A stretch of DNA of 64,000 nt from Nautilus pompilius (taxonomy: Eukaryota > Mollusca > Cephalopoda > Nautilida > Nautilidae): NCBI GenBank assembly GCA_018389105.1, contig JACATO010001445.1, positions 1 to 64,000 of the forward strand, given 5' to 3'. The notes under the pieces are model-generated. The model was not told where the DNA came from. It saw only the letters and a list, made by a program, of their open reading frames with translations, and did no database searches. Both the position numbers and the translations under genes were made by a program. Shown in pieces: positions 1-13,904 of this stretch; the stretch's first letter is position 1; every line of letters starts with the position of its first letter.

Positions 1-1270
1 TTCGGTAGGTGGGAAGCAGCAGGGCCGGGGTATTCATAATGATGAATTAAAAAGTGTCCACCAAAAAGGGGGGGTCAGAGATCCAAATTAATGCTCGGTG
101 GAGGAGGGATTGACCCAGAAGATAAAACTTCCATCTAGTTAGGATTCACGTAGGGGGCGCAGATACAGATTCTTCCGGGCAGTAGGGAAACCGATCGTGC
201 CGAATTACGTGGGAACTACTGGACCTGGAATAACTGACCCCTTCGGTCAAATGGGTACAGGAACAAACTTCGAAGTGCATACAGACCAAAGCAAGAACCC
301 CCCCGGGAGTCTGGAAACAGAGAAGGAGCGAAGGTTTGTTTTAGATTTGAGCGCACTTACTTTGAAGATGCTTTTCCAAGCTCGTTCTCTAAATGAAGAG
401 GGGATGCAACTCCGAGCAGGAGGGTCTGCCAAAGAAGTAACATGGGGCGGGAGAGCTGGAATACGTGTATATATATATTAATGATACCACCCTGGTGGTC
501 AGAAAGGTAACTAAGCGATTTCTGCAGGAACCGCTTGTACTAACTGCAAGGCAGGACCAGAAGCTCTCTGGGCTGGCATTCTACTAGCAGGGAATTTTAC
601 GGCTGACCGAAGGACAGCATCTTTTTCTAAACGTCTTTCGTTTGCGCCGGAACTGACTAAAAGAGGAATCGCGGATCACGTGGCGAAAGGCGGTCGGTCA
701 TCGTAAATATCCACCCTCGGAATATAGTGCGACGAGGCGTAAAAAGGGGTCCGCAAACAGACAAAAGGGTGGGACGAGTTCTCGTGCAAAATCATCAAGC
801 TAGCTGTGTGTGTGTGTGACTAGTGACTAAACACACAGCCCAGTTCAACACAAATAATAACTAGTGCCTCTAGGCCGGGCCGGGTGGTATAAGGGAGGTT
901 AAAGTCGACGTGGTATACGGAGGGTTAAAAGACAACCCTGATCAAATGCTACGCCATACGCGAAACCGGAAACGGAAACAAGCTACTGCGCAGACGCGTG
1001 GCTCCGCGAACTCGCTCCCCCCAGCGTCCAATGGCGCGGAGCTTTGTTCATAGAGAGGGCAACGTCACGTGGGATATCCATGCCCCCCCCCACCACGAGT
1101 CCATCAGTGAAAATACGAGATTCTGGCTCGGTTTGAATTGGAAAAGAGGAAAAAAAAAAAACCAGCGGAAAATCTATCGCCAATTCGAAGTTTGGAATTT
1201 ATCGACATGCTGTAATACGCCCACCCCCACCCACCCCACACACCCCCTACGGTTCTCGGTTCTGCTCAGT
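1..1270. other. CpG-rich intergenic DNA, no gene recognised
   Basis: High CpG density (18 CpG in 601-780). The open frame at 197-481 has no recognisable domain, intron signals or similarity that I can name. A short (GT)n lies at about 806-818. Confidence 0.5.
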
Positions 1271-1272
1271 GA

Positions 1273-1274
1273 CG

Positions 1275-1308
<34 letters not shown>

Positions 1309-1452
1309 TCTCTCTCTCTCTGTAATGACATCATCTCTCTCTCTCTCTCTTCTCCTCTCTCTCTCTCTCACTTTCTCTTTCTCTCTGTCATGACATAATC
1401 CCCTCTCTCTCTCTCTGTAAGACATCCTCCCTCGCTCTCTCTCTCTCTCTCA
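1273..1452. repeat. Compound (CT)n microsatellite with TGACATCA-like spacers
   Basis: (CT)n blocks are separated by short links TGTAATGACATCATC, CTGTCATGACATAATC and CTGTAAGACATCC, degenerate versions of the CRE-like links of the larger arrays at 3 and 4.5-5.6 kb. Confidence 0.85.
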
Positions 1453-2989
1453 GACGGTTATTCTACGTTATCCCTCGGTATGCGCCCATATAATAATGAA
1501 ATTCACACCTCTTTCTTGTCTGCACGCATCTGATCAATATCTGTTTCACCGTTGTTATGCAAATGCAGCAAAAATATTACTTTTTAAATCTATGGTTGCT
1601 TTTATTATTAAATGCTTATATATGTATGTGCACAGGCACACACACACACACGCAGAGTGGCAGACAAAGGTTTAAGAACGATGGCAGAAAAATCAGAGCG
1701 ACAGGTAAAATATGCATAAACAAACATCCCGTTCCGGGCATTATCCTGGTATAGAAGCCCTTTCTTTCTCCTCCGACTCACACACACGCATCACCATGAT
1801 CGGTGCTAAACATTTCGCGTACAGTAGCTTTCCTCTCTGTTCTTTTGGGCATTAGGACAAAATTTCCTGGCAACAAAATGTCCGAGTGAGCAAACTGATC
1901 GATCGTTCCCCCTTTTTTCACGACCGCCATTGTGTACCCCGCCGCCATCTTTGGTCGTCGGTTCGGTACGCTTCGGGTGGAATTCCTGACGGAATCTTCG
2001 CCGCGACCAAGTCCATTTACCTGATGCGAACCTTTGAAACGCGAATAATAGGATCAGGACGCGCCCCTCCGACTCACGCTTCCTGGGGTCCGAATAGGAC
2101 TCTTAGATTCTTCAAGGAAGCAGAGGGATTTCTGCCTGCCAACTCGCCCCTCCCGTCAATTCGAAATCGAATGTATCATCACTATTATTATTATTATAAA
2201 ACTTATTTTGCCCTGAATTATGCTTATCCATTTATCTATGTCATATCATGCTGTACTATACGATATCCTATCATACTACACTGCACTCTGATTTATTACC
2301 ACTTTATATGCGATATTATATTGTTTTATATCACACTACACTTTAATATATCTCACCTGTATAGTATTGCAGCTGTTAGAGCTGTCAGCATGGCCACATA
2401 CACACTACACTGTGCCACCCTGAGTTGAACAACTTACCTGTACAGCCTGCCAGCGAGAACAAACTGTGTTGTATATATAGGTAGGTAGGCAGGTACCTGT
2501 CAGGCGCCGCCTTTTCCTTATCTCTCTTAATAGGCTGTAAAATGGCGCCTTGACCCAGGCCTTACATCACGGATTCCGGGAGTTCACTCCGCAAACTCAT
2601 CCATCTCTTACCTCTACTTTCGCCATTCGGCTTGGTTCCAATTTCCCAATCAGCAAGAAATTTCGCCAGGTAAGTTATTGAATTATTATTATATCATTTC
2701 CTTTGGGGGACGACGCCTGAGAAGCTACAAAGAGCGCACGACGAAAGATGATAAATTAAAAAGTTCTCTTTATGGCTGGTTGGGGGGGGTGTGCGCACCC
2801 ACGATGGATTCAGCGAAATCTGTACTGCACAGAGTAAAATCTGTACATTAGTAAAAAAAAATTAAATGTTTAAGAGATGGACGTCTTACTTCAATTTAAT
2901 GCAATACTGCATTAGTCTTAAATGAAATGTTTGCATGGCAATTTCTTCCTAAAATTCCAACTGCCAGTACATACACTCGTTAGGGAGAT
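1453..2989. other. Intergenic DNA, no gene recognised
   Basis: Contains a short (CA)n at 1,636-1,651 and a low-complexity ATT stretch at 2,179-2,200. The 180-codon frame from 1,886 is partly low-complexity Tyr-rich translation and matches nothing I know. Confidence 0.4.
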
Positions 2990-3045
2990 GGAGGAAGAGA
3001 TGGAGAGAGAGAGAGAGCGAGAGAGAGAAGAGAGAGAGAGAGAGG

Positions 3046-3079
<34 letters not shown>

Positions 3080-3635
3080 AGAGAGAGAGAGAGAGAGAGA
3101 GAGGAGGAGACGAGAGCGAGAGAGAGATACGGGAGAGCGAGAGAGAATGCAGAGGAAGATGAGGAGATGATGAGGAGAGAGAGAGACGCGAGAGAGCGAG
3201 AGGAGGAGGAGAGAGGAGGGAGAGATGACGTCACTATAGAGATGACATCAGTAAGAGAGAGAGAGAGAAGTTGACAGAGAGATATGACGTCAGTATACAA
3301 GGAGAGAGAGAGAGAGAGATGACGTCACTATAGAGATGACATCAGTACAGAGAGAGAAGTTGACAGAGAGATATGACGTCAGTACAAGGAGAGAGAGAGA
3401 GAGAGAGATGACGTCACTATAGAGATGACATCAGTACAGAGAGAGAAGTTGACAGAGAGATATGACGTCAGTACAGAAGAGAGAGAGAAGAGAGATGACG
3501 TCACTATAGAGATGACATCAGTACCGAGAGAGAGAGGAAGAGAGATATGACGTCAGTACAAGAGAGAGAGAGAGAGAGGATGACTTTCACTATGAGATGA
3601 CATCAGTACAGAGCGAGAGAAGAGAGAGAGAATAA
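2990..3635. repeat. (GA)n array grading into a CRE-containing minisatellite
   Basis: A pure GA part (2,990-3,215) passes into about five units of roughly 75-85 bp. Units carry ATGACGTCACTATAGAG, ATGACATCAGTACAG, AGTTGACAGAGAG and ATATGACGTCAGTA, joined by GA runs. Several TGACGTCA palindromes (full CRE/ATF consensus) are exact. Confidence 0.9.
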
Positions 3636-4087
3636 AGTATTCCATACCAAGAAGAAGATAAAACAATGTTAAGTATTCGATCTTAAATCCAACTGTTAAA
3701 ATCTTTATTAACTTCTAATTAAAAAATAACAACAACAGGTAAGACAGATACTTTTTGAGAAAATTAATTTACATATGAGTTTCTACTTTTTAGCGCATGA
3801 AAGATGTAGGGAGTCTGATGTACTTTCCGCGCCTCATCCCGGATCTCACAACAGGCTAACAGATATCTATGGAGTAGCCTGAAAGCGCCGCTAGGTTTCC
3901 GTCAACCAGTTGTTGTTATTATTATTATTATCAGATCAATCTGATGACGACGATTGCAGATGTTTCGAAGCACTGATAATGACTTTTATTTGATATTCTG
4001 ACGGGAACTCCTGAAATTAGACCAGTAGATTGCGGAATTCTTTTAAGATAAATAAATAAATAGGTACTTTTGTGGACAGCGCAAAAT

Positions 4088-4097
4088 ATTATTATTA

Positions 4098-4149
<52 letters not shown>

Positions 4150-4155
4150 TTTATT
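4088..4155. repeat. (ATT)n microsatellite
   Basis: Near-pure ATT trinucleotide run with one dropped base. Confidence 0.9.
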
Positions 4156-4446
4156 ATTGCGTGTTCAAAGAAATTAGTATTATTCTCATAATAAAAAAAA
4201 TGAAAAAATACATAGAAAGGTATCAATCTCTCACGTTACCTTCTAGCAGAAATTATCTGTTTCATTACTTGCTACAGACGGTCACACACAGCTATATGGA
4301 GAAAAATTTAATTTCTCTGTTTAAATCTTTAAAGTATATATATATATCCTCCTTTGTTTAATTAGTATAAGTAAATTGCTATTTTCAAATGTATGTTTAT
4401 TTTTCATCCTTGCATTAAAGACGTCATACAAATTTTTATAATTTAC

Positions 4447-5605
4447 CTCTCCCTCCCTCTCTCCTTCCCTCTGACGTCATGTCTGTCTCTTTCTCCATCT
4501 CTAGTTCTGTACTGACATCATCATCTCTCTCTCTCTCCTTCCCTCTGACGTCATGTCTGTCTCTTTCTCCATCTCTAGTTCTGTACTGACATCATCATCT
4601 CTCTCTCTCTCCTTCCCTCTGACGTCATGTCTGTCTCTTTCTCCATCTCTAGTTCTGTACTGACATCATCATCTCTCTCTCTCTCCTTCCCTCTGACGTC
4701 ATATCTGTCTCTCTCTCTCCATCTCTAGTTCTGTACTGACATCATCATCTCTCTCTCTCTCTCCTTCCCTCTGACGTCATGTCTGTCTCTCTCTCCATCT
4801 CTAGTTCTGTACTGACATCATCATCTCTCTCTCTCTCCTTCCCTCTGACGTTATGTCTGTCTCTTTCTCCATCTCTAGTTCTGTACTGACATCATCATCT
4901 CTCTCTCTCTCTCCTTCCCTCTGACGTCATATCTGTCTCTCTCTCTCCATCTCTAGTTCTGTACTGACATCATCATCTCTCTCTCTCTCTCCTTCCCTCT
5001 GACGTCATGTCTGTCTCTTTCTCCATCTCTAGTTCTGTACTGACATCATCATCTCTCTCTCTCTCCTTCCCTCTGACGTCATGTCTGTCTCTTTCTCCAT
5101 CTCTAGTTCTGTACTGACATCATCATCTCTCTCTCTCTCCTTTCCCTCTGACGTCATATCTGTCTCTCTCTCTCCATCTAGTTCTGTACTGACATCATCA
5201 TCTCTCTCTCTCTCTCTCCTTCCCTCTGACGTCATGTCTGTCTCTCTCTCCATCTCTAGTTCTGTACTGACATCATCATCTCTCTCTCTCTCCTTCCCTC
5301 TGACGTTATGTCTGTCTCTTTCTCCATCTCTAGTTCTGTACTGACATCATCATCTCTCTCTCTCTCTCCTTCCCTCTGACGTCATATCTGTCTCTCTCTC
5401 TCCATCTCTAGTTCTGTACTGACATCATCATCTCTCTCTCTCTCCTTCCCTCTGACGTCATGTCTGTCTCTCTCTCCATCTCTAGTTCTGTACTAACATC
5501 ATCATCTCTCTCTCTCTCCTTCCCTCTGACGTTATGTCTGTCTCTCTCCCCATCTCTAGTTCTGTACTGACATCTTCATCTCTCTCTCTCTCTCGTTCTC
5601 TCCAT
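4447..5605. repeat. 15-unit minisatellite with TGACGTCA in most units and higher-order variants
   Basis: Fifteen tandem units of about 72-78 bp: (CT)n, CCTTCCCTCTGACGTCAT, RTCTGTCTCTYTCTCC, ATCTCTAGTTCTGTACTGAC, ATCATC. Four variants recur: A (GTCATGTCTGTCTCTTTCTCC-like), B (GTCATATCTG, longer CT), C (GTCATGTCTG, CTCTCTCC), D (GTTATGTCTG, CRE broken). Their order is AAA BCD BAA BCD BCD, a trimer higher-order pattern. The reverse complement resembles the array at 3.2-3.6 kb. Confidence 0.93.
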
Positions 5606-5639
5606 CTGTCCATCCCCATCCGTCTCTGTCTGTCCCCCC

Positions 5640-7165
5640 CCCAACATGCCGTTCAAATTTCCGGTACGATTTAAATGTAGATTTGTAAGAGAAAAGAAAA
5701 GTTAGTTAGTTAGTTACCCGATTAAACCCGAAAATCTAAAACATCCAAATACGGCCGGAGGAACCGGTCGGTCTATATTCAAAGGAAGGTGACTTCACAC
5801 GTCTTTCAAAAGTCATGACGTCACCCATCATCTCAGCTAATAACGAGAGAAGTGACGAGAAGTGCGATCGGAAATCCGAACAAAGGCGGAACAGCGCGAG
5901 TTGTGCACGCATGCTCTCCCTAACTCTCCCATCTCCCTTATTTAATATCACGTAAATATCGCATAAAAACGAACCTTTTTACTACGGCTGCCGTTGACGG
6001 GTGAACTTCCGCTAAGTCTGTACTACAAACAGAAGACGTGGGAGCCGGTTTACGAGTGCCAGCAGAGACCCCCACCCTATTACGGGAGTGTAGCACAGTA
6101 TACCTGTCACAGGTGTCCGAGCCACGAGGCTACCTCGCCAACCCCAACCCTTCTTTGTTTCGACTCGACTATTCAGGTCAAACCCCCAATCTGCAGTGCG
6201 GGCAGTGCTGCCACCTGTAGAGGAGGAAACGATACTGCTGATGTCAACGACTAGAAGAAACATTATATTTTTGTTTGATTCGGACATCCCTTTTTTGTGG
6301 GGTGTGTGTGGAGGGATGAGGGACGGGGACCCGGAAGTGGTTGTTCTTGCATTTTCATGAGCTGTTTATATTTAATGCAAATGAAATCACAGGTTTGTCC
6401 GAATAGTGGTTTCCTTACAATTAGTCATAGCTCGTTACCCTCAGTACGACCCTGGCGTGTCCAGGGGACCAGGAAGTCATCTAATTTAGTCCCCGGAATT
6501 GAGAAGTGATGCTCGATTTCTCCCCTACTCTCACACAGGCAGGCAGGCATACAAACGTGCGCGCGCATAACCTCTTAGCGGAAGCCCGCGGCGCGCGCGC
6601 GTGTGTGTGATAACCGTACATTAAACGAGGTATATATTTCCTCATCTATTTTTCTTTTCTTTCTCTTTTCAAAAAGTGGCCCCAATCTTGCCGCCCCCCC
6701 CCCACCACCCGTCTTTGCTTACTCAAACAACCATCGTTGGTTAAAAGCTTGACGTTCCAGTTCAACAGGGACCTCTTAGGACCCCAACAAATGGACTTCC
6801 GGGCATTTTTCCGTTAGCGTAGACTAGAAATCTTTTGTAAAAATAAAGTGTCCTGCTTTATCATCAAATTCGGGGCACACTTCGGGATCTCTATTTTCTT
6901 TCTTTATTTAAATTACAAAATGAATTTGAATTCTTCTTCTCTACACACAAACACCCACGTAGCTCCGTTGTTAAGATTTACTGTTTATCATTCAATATTC
7001 TTTGTAGTTTTCTTCTTTTTATCTGTTTTATGCATTTATTTGTTTTCCTTCCTCCTCTCAATTTCTCAGTTGCAAATTTTTTTTTTTGGTACACCTTAAT
7101 TTTACATCTCAATTTCATTTTATGCGGGAATATGTTCATACCCACACACATTTCCTATTTTAAAA
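5640..7165. other. Intergenic DNA, no gene recognised
   Basis: Contains an alternating purine-pyrimidine GC run at 6,560-6,610 (GCGCGCGC then GTGTGTGT) and a C9 tract near 6,694. No exon with recognisable homology. Confidence 0.4.
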
Positions 7166-7169
7166 ATGG

Positions 7170-7435
7170 CTACTCTCTCTCTCTTCTCTACACCATCTCT
7201 CTCTCTACACATCTCTCTCTCTAAACTCTATCTCTCTCTCTCTCCACCCATATCTCTCTCCCACCATCTCTCTCTCTCTCTCTCTCCACCCTCTCTCTCT
7301 CTCTCTCTACACCATCTCTCTCTCTCTCTCTCTCCACCATCTCTCTCTCTACACCATCTCTCTCTCTCTCTCTCTCTCTCTCCACCATCTCTCTCTCTCT
7401 CTCTCTACACCATCTCTCTCTCTCTTTCTTCCTTC
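7170..7435. repeat. (CT)n array with recurrent ACCATCTCTC links
   Basis: CT runs are interrupted at intervals of about 20-40 bases by CTACACCAT or CTCCACCAT. Open frames here are Ser/Leu or Arg/Glu low-complexity translations. Confidence 0.9.
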
Positions 7436-9176
7436 CTCCGCCATTTCCATAATCGTTCCACGCCATTGGCTTTCATGACGTTCCTGCAACAATATCGCTC
7501 TGACAGGCCGGTGAATAGCAAATAAAACGATCGGGAACAGAGGAGAGAAGAGCTCCAAACCTGGCCGAGAGTTGGTCTGTGTGTGTGTGGAGATGTGGGG
7601 AGGGGGAGAGCGGACAAGGGTCCCTCGGTACAGGCAAGCTGTACGGTTCGCCTTTCAACAGTAATAAACTCGACCTGGATGTCGTTGGGCGGTCACATAT
7701 ATATATAGTGTGTATGCATGTATATGTGAAACAACTCTCTTAACTGCCGCCTTGCTCCTTTCTGTCCGAATTTTATGGGACCCGTCTGAAGTGCATGCAC
7801 TCCGAGACTGTATCTTGCCACATTTTGTCGCAGAACAGCTTTCTTCCAATCTTCTTCTCCCTTTCTCTGTTTGTCTGTTGTTTTTTATTAATTCTAGAGG
7901 CGATAGAGCAAAGTTCCAAGTAAGCGTCTTTAATGAAGTCGAGCCGCCATCTTTAACCTTCTTATTTCGGTTTTATTCCTTAGCTGTGAGGACTGAATCT
8001 AAAGTTGGAAACAAAATAAATCTTATATATATTTTAACTTTAATTAAATTTATCTCCTCGCAAAATCAGGAACCGTTTTATTCATACCGTATATCTAATA
8101 CCCATAATCCTCCAGCTGCCGCCATGTCATAAATGTCGCTCCGAGTCTCATTTAATACAGTCCTTCCTCCATACAAAAGAAAGGAAATATATTCAGCGAA
8201 ATGCTTGGGGGGGGGAAATAATAGAATAACAAGGTAAAGTATATTTATGCTTTAGTCGCCCTAAACAACTAATCAGACTTTCGTCTAAACCTAGTAGGAC
8301 CAAATCGAACCGACCTCTACTGTGGCGCTGAGCTTCTTGAGAAACACAGTAACTCTCACGAGGTGGCGCTACTGTCGTCTTCCTTCCTTCTGCGCAGCTT
8401 TGTGTGTGTGTGTGGGTATGGGTGTGGGGGGGGAATGCGAAATATTTAAGAAAGTTAATTCTAGAATAAGTAATAAATAAATGAGCCAATAATAACGAAT
8501 TTATTCTGGACGGGACGAGGATGGTTGAAAAGAGAGCGAATACGTCGCTAATACTCGGTGAATACTGTAAGCGTGGACATTGAGGCTGGTGTATACGTCA
8601 ACAGCCCATAATGCTTTGATATGCGCCCGCCACGCTCTGTTCCGTCATTCGCTACACCGTCGCGTCACGTTAGAAACGAAAGACGAGACCTCGGGGGGGG
8701 GGGGAAAAGTGACGTCACAATTAGATTCGAAACAAAGATTTAAGAGTTGTATTTTAGGAAGAAAAATAAACGGGACTGACCCGACCCTGTTTTGTCAGGA
8801 GATAAAGGGAGAGGGAGACAACTATTTAAGGGCGGAATCTGAGTAATTTTGTAATGGTTAACCAAGTCCAAGGACTTCGAACGCTTCACCCCACCAACCC
8901 CTTCCCTCTCTCAGAATCCGGATTTTTTTTTTAAAAAGGAGGGGGAGGTTTATTCCATAACAAGTAAAATGCGCGAACGAAAAAGAATCCCTTTCATTCC
9001 GGAATTGAGCCGAAGAAACGAAATTTAAGGGCACCGATTCGAAAGATTTGGTGACAATATAATCGGATCAGGGGAAAATAGTCTACTACTGTAGTTCTCT
9101 ATATTTGGTGGGGTGAAATATACTAATCACTGAACCGCGAATAGTCGCAGGTAGCAGTAATTCTTTATAATAATAA

Positions 9177-9209
<33 letters not shown>

Positions 9210-9960
9210 TGTGTTTGGTTATTTACTGGAAGGGTTTCGCAGATATCCTACGTGTCAGAACCTGGAAACGGGTAAGAGAATCGCGAAGACGGGAGAGAGT
9301 TGCATCCCACACCCGACGTCGGAGGTTCATCAGCGCACTGTCACACCACCTGAACATCATCCTCTTTGTCGCATCTTTCGGTGGGGGGGGGGAGGGGAGA
9401 GGAGGCGCAGGAATTAGACTGGGTCGTATTTCGGATGGGATCGAAAGTATAGTAGAGTTATTTATCAGTCTATTTTCAGTTTTCAGTTAAAAATTTTTTT
9501 AAAAACAACTATTAGCGGCTGGGCAGCAGGGAGCGACGACCGATGGTAGGGATCTGACGTAGTCGGACGGCCCCTGCTGTATACCAGGGGTGCGTGGATA
9601 GCCGCCTGCTCGGAGCGTCTTTGAAAGGAAAAGCAGATTTTAAATCTCCTTCTTCATCCCGATGAAGCCCTCTGTCTCCCACCCACGGGCTGATCGAACA
9701 TTTTTGAAAAAAAGAAATTTATAAAATACCTGAAAAATAAAAAAAAAGAAGAAATCAACAAGTTTTTTTTTGGAAATACAAAGAAATTAATAAACAAAAA
9801 ATATTTAAAAAAACAATAAAAGTGGTTCAGAAAATATTCTTAAAAATTAATTAAGAAACACACAGACAAACCGAAGTCTCTGCAGCCATATATATATATA
9901 TTGTTTCCCTTGCATATCCATTTGTTTTACACAGCAGAGAATGTTTATGATTTTACGCTT
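7436..9960. other. Intergenic DNA, no gene recognised
   Basis: Holds a (GT)n at 8,402-8,414, G8-G10 tracts near 8,695 and 9,384, and an (ATA)n run at 9,165-9,206. The 140-codon frame at 7,710-8,132 shows no known motif. Confidence 0.4.
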
Positions 9961-10245
9961 AGAGAGAGAAATAGAGAGAGAGAGAATGATGTGAGAGAGA
10001 GAGAGAGATGAGAGAGATGAGAGATGAGAGATAGAGAGGAGAGAGATGATGAGAGAGATGAGAATGAGAGAGGAGAGAGAGAGAGAGAGAGAGAGATGAG
10101 AAGAGATGAGATGAGAGAGAGAGAGAGAGAGATAGATGAGAGAGAGGAGAGATGAGAGAGAGAGATGAGAAGAGAGAGAGAGAGATGAGAGAGCGAGAGA
10201 AGGGGAGATGAGAGGAGAGAGGAGGGAGCGAGAGATCGAGAGAGA

Positions 10246-10297
<52 letters not shown>

Positions 10298-10453
10298 AGA
10301 GAGAGAGAGAGAGGAAGAGAGGAGAGAGAGAGATGAGAGAGCGAGAGAGAGCGAGGAGGGAGAGAGATTGAGAGAGAGAGATGAGCGAGAGAGAGAGATG
10401 AGAGAGAGATGAGGAGAGAGCGAGAGCGATGAGAGGAGAGAGATGAGAGGAGA

Positions 10454-10485
<32 letters not shown>

Positions 10486-10693
10486 TGAAAGAGAGAGAGA
10501 GATGAGATGAGAGAGAGATAGAGAGCGATAAGAGAGATGAGAATGAGAGGGAGAGAGAGAGAGAGAGAGGAGAGAGAGGAGAATGAGAGATGGCGAGAGA
10601 GGAGCAGGAGAGAGAGATAAGAGAGATTGAGTGAGAGAGAGAGCGAGAGAGAGAGGAGAGAGGATGATAGAGAGCGATCGAAAGAGAGAGAGC

Positions 10694-10724
<31 letters not shown>

Positions 10725-10725
10725 C
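9961..10725. repeat. (GA)n array with frequent GATGA interruptions, 765 bp
   Basis: GA dinucleotide repeat with irregular GAGATGAGAG steps; the opposite strand is open for 257 Ser/Leu codons, which I do not count as a gene. Confidence 0.93.
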
Positions 10726-10904
10726 TTTTCATGTTAAGTAAAACTTTCTTTCTTTTTTCGTTGAAGCATTTTCACAGTATTAGGAAAATGTATTATGTTA
10801 TCAAAAACACAAAGTAATTCTACTTCTAATCAATATAAGAAATTGTGTAATTTTAAAATTTAAAAAAATTTTATTTATAAATAGTAAACTGCTAATGTCA
10901 AAGA

Positions 10905-11215
10905 CCCCCTCCCCCGAGTTCGATTCCCGATCGAAGTCGCCTCGGTTTGGTAAACATTTTCGACGTGCGTCTTCCTCGCGCGTCTTGTCCAGCCTGATAT
11001 GCGGAGGTGGGGGGGGGGTGGTTACACAAAGTTACTCCGGTTTACTTCCGCACCTGAGGATGAAGAGTTCTAATAGAGATTTTCCTCTGTCGAAGTCAGA
11101 GGGCCGAGCCCAGCGCGGCGCAAGAGTGACAACGCTTCCTAGCGGACAGTCGCGGAATTACGATCCTTCGCCAGGTTTGTCCGTCTTGTACACATTGGTA
11201 CATGCCAAAAATAAT
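10905..11215 (+). mobile_element. 5'-truncated tRNA-derived SINE
   Basis: Starts near a B-box-like GAGTTCGATTCCCGATCG followed by AAGTCGCCTCGGTTTGGTAA and, ~130 bases on, CTCCGGTTTACTTCCGCACC then TGAGGATGAAGAG. The SINE at 14.15-14.48 kb has the same order (GTTCGAATCCCGGTCGAAAA, CTCTGTTTGG, CTCCGGTTTCCTACC, TGAAAATGAGC), so both belong to one family. A G10 tract interrupts it. Confidence 0.65.
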
Positions 11216-11256
11216 AGATAATTGATTACAGCAAAATTATTATTTTAATAAGAATT

Positions 11257-11356
11257 CTCTCTCTCCGTAACGACGCCATGCCTGTGTATTTAATGACGTC
11301 ATCTCTCTCTCTCTCTCTCACTCTCTTCTCTCCTCTCTCTCTCTTCTCTGTCATCT
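11257..11356. repeat. Short (CT)n block with CRE-like link
   Basis: CT runs flank TTTAATGACGTCATCTCTC, again an exact TGACGTCA beside a CT repeat. Confidence 0.8.
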
Positions 11357-12192
11357 GGCAGTGATATATGCTAATTAAAACAAGACGAAATAATATTTTA
11401 ATTCCGACAAGAGGAAAAGAAGTTCAAACTTAACTTCAAAGACTGACAGATGTTTTTGTCATTTGGCAAAAGCGAACTCATAGTGAAATTAATTTAAGAA
11501 AGAAGGATTCAGTGACAATCTTGAGTCAAGCGAACTGATATCGATGTCTGCTTAATTAACTTTTATGAAAAACAAAACCATTAAACTTCCAGGAATTTTC
11601 ATGGGAATATCTTGTTTGAGATTTCTCTTTTAAGGAAACAACAAATGATTTAGTTAGTACAGAAAATGTATTTCTTAAGTGAAAAAAATACGTTTTTTCT
11701 CTTTTTTTTTGATACTTGATCGTCTATTAATGACGTTCATTCGGCTTATACATTAATTAAAATATATTCTAACTGGACAGATGCTGTATAGTTTAAGATT
11801 TATTCTAGTGTAATTATGCTTTATTTCACGATGGGATACTGGTCTTTTTTCAATCTTTTAGGTTATGGGCAACTTATAATAAGTAGACATTTAGTTTATT
11901 TACCCATGTATTATGTACCGTTTATGTTTGTAAAAGAATCGAAACTATTATGATCCGATAAGTAGAATATTGTTGACTTTTCCTTTTTTTAAATTTTATT
12001 TACTTATTTAATTATTTATCCTTTGTTTCCCGAGGAGAGGGTGCTACGTCTTTTTTTATTGTCAAAAATATAAAAGAATTGTAATAACCGCGCCGGCTTT
12101 TACTGGGGACGATATATCAGCTTTAAGACTCGATTGAGAAAACGGTCCATTTTCACTAGCGTTATTTAGCATGTAAACGCCAATTATTATTA

Positions 12193-12247
<55 letters not shown>

Positions 12248-13160
12248 GCATTTATATATATATTCTAAAAATGAAAGTAGGGGTTGCGGGGTAGGTTGGA
12301 GTAGAAAAGATAGACCGGTACTCGAATCCGTTTCGGTTCGCGAAATGTCACGTGGCTAACACCTTAAACCGATCGATTTGTGAGGAGTTGGACCAGTTAG
12401 TGTTGTTGGTCTCCAACGGGGGAAAACAAAACAGACTTGTCCACGTCCCTTGGCAGACCACGTGGGGGGAGAGAGGAGGGAGCGTGGAGGTGATCGGAGA
12501 CGCAAAAATGCCCGCGTGTACATAGATCGATAGCACGCAATACGGGTAAACAGGTATGGAAATCGATCACCGAATGCACGTGCTGGTTCTTACTTTGTTT
12601 TTTTGTTGTTCTGTTCTCAGACTCGACGTAACGATTAAAAAAAAAAAGTTTCCTGTTTCCAAAAGGTAGATAACTCCGGCGTGGTTAACGCCGCACAAGC
12701 TTTCCGTTAGGGGGACTCGATACATTAGCATGAAGATGAGAACGTCACACAAACTTTTAATTATTTGGGTTGTGTCTAACCCCACCTTTTGTCGCCGCCC
12801 GATCGGCCTTCAGCTCCCTGGTTGGTAGGCGGGAGACGTGACAACAATAATAAAATCACCAGCTTTATTACTGATAATGGTCACTGGAAAGTCACACCAG
12901 TTCTACTATAAAACGAGCTGCTAAACATACGAAATTCCTCTTTTTTTTTTTTTTTTCTCCTTTCTCTCTTATTTCCATTCTATTACTTGCTCACATATTT
13001 CGGATTGTTAAAATTCTCTCCTTGGGGGGATAACTCAGGGTTATTAAAAATATAACTTCAGACAAATAACTTATGGAACTAATATTCATTCACATTTTGA
13101 TGCTTTCTAATAGTTCTTCTGGCCCCGGGGAATGTCAATCAGAAATTCCAACAAGGAATT
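11357..13160. other. AT-rich intergenic DNA, no gene recognised
   Basis: Includes an (ATT)n run at 12,185-12,247. No coding exon was recognised. Confidence 0.45.
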
Positions 13161-13166
13161 TTCACA

Positions 13167-13715
<549 letters not shown>

Positions 13716-13904
13716 TTTTGCTCGTTCTTTCTAAAAATGTATATTTTAAAGTACAAAGCATAAAACTAAATACTTAAATCAGTTTTAAAGCTTCATTAAT
13801 TGTGGTCACTGTTCGGCAGCAAATAAATGAAAATAGTCAGTTATATATTCCATCTACTGATAAATGAATAATATATAGTTTAACTGAATGAATTAGTACA
13901 TATA

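Noticed and set aside
9959..10732. 257-codon Ser/Leu frame on the minus strand
   Set aside because: Pure product of the (GA)n array; no non-repetitive segment.
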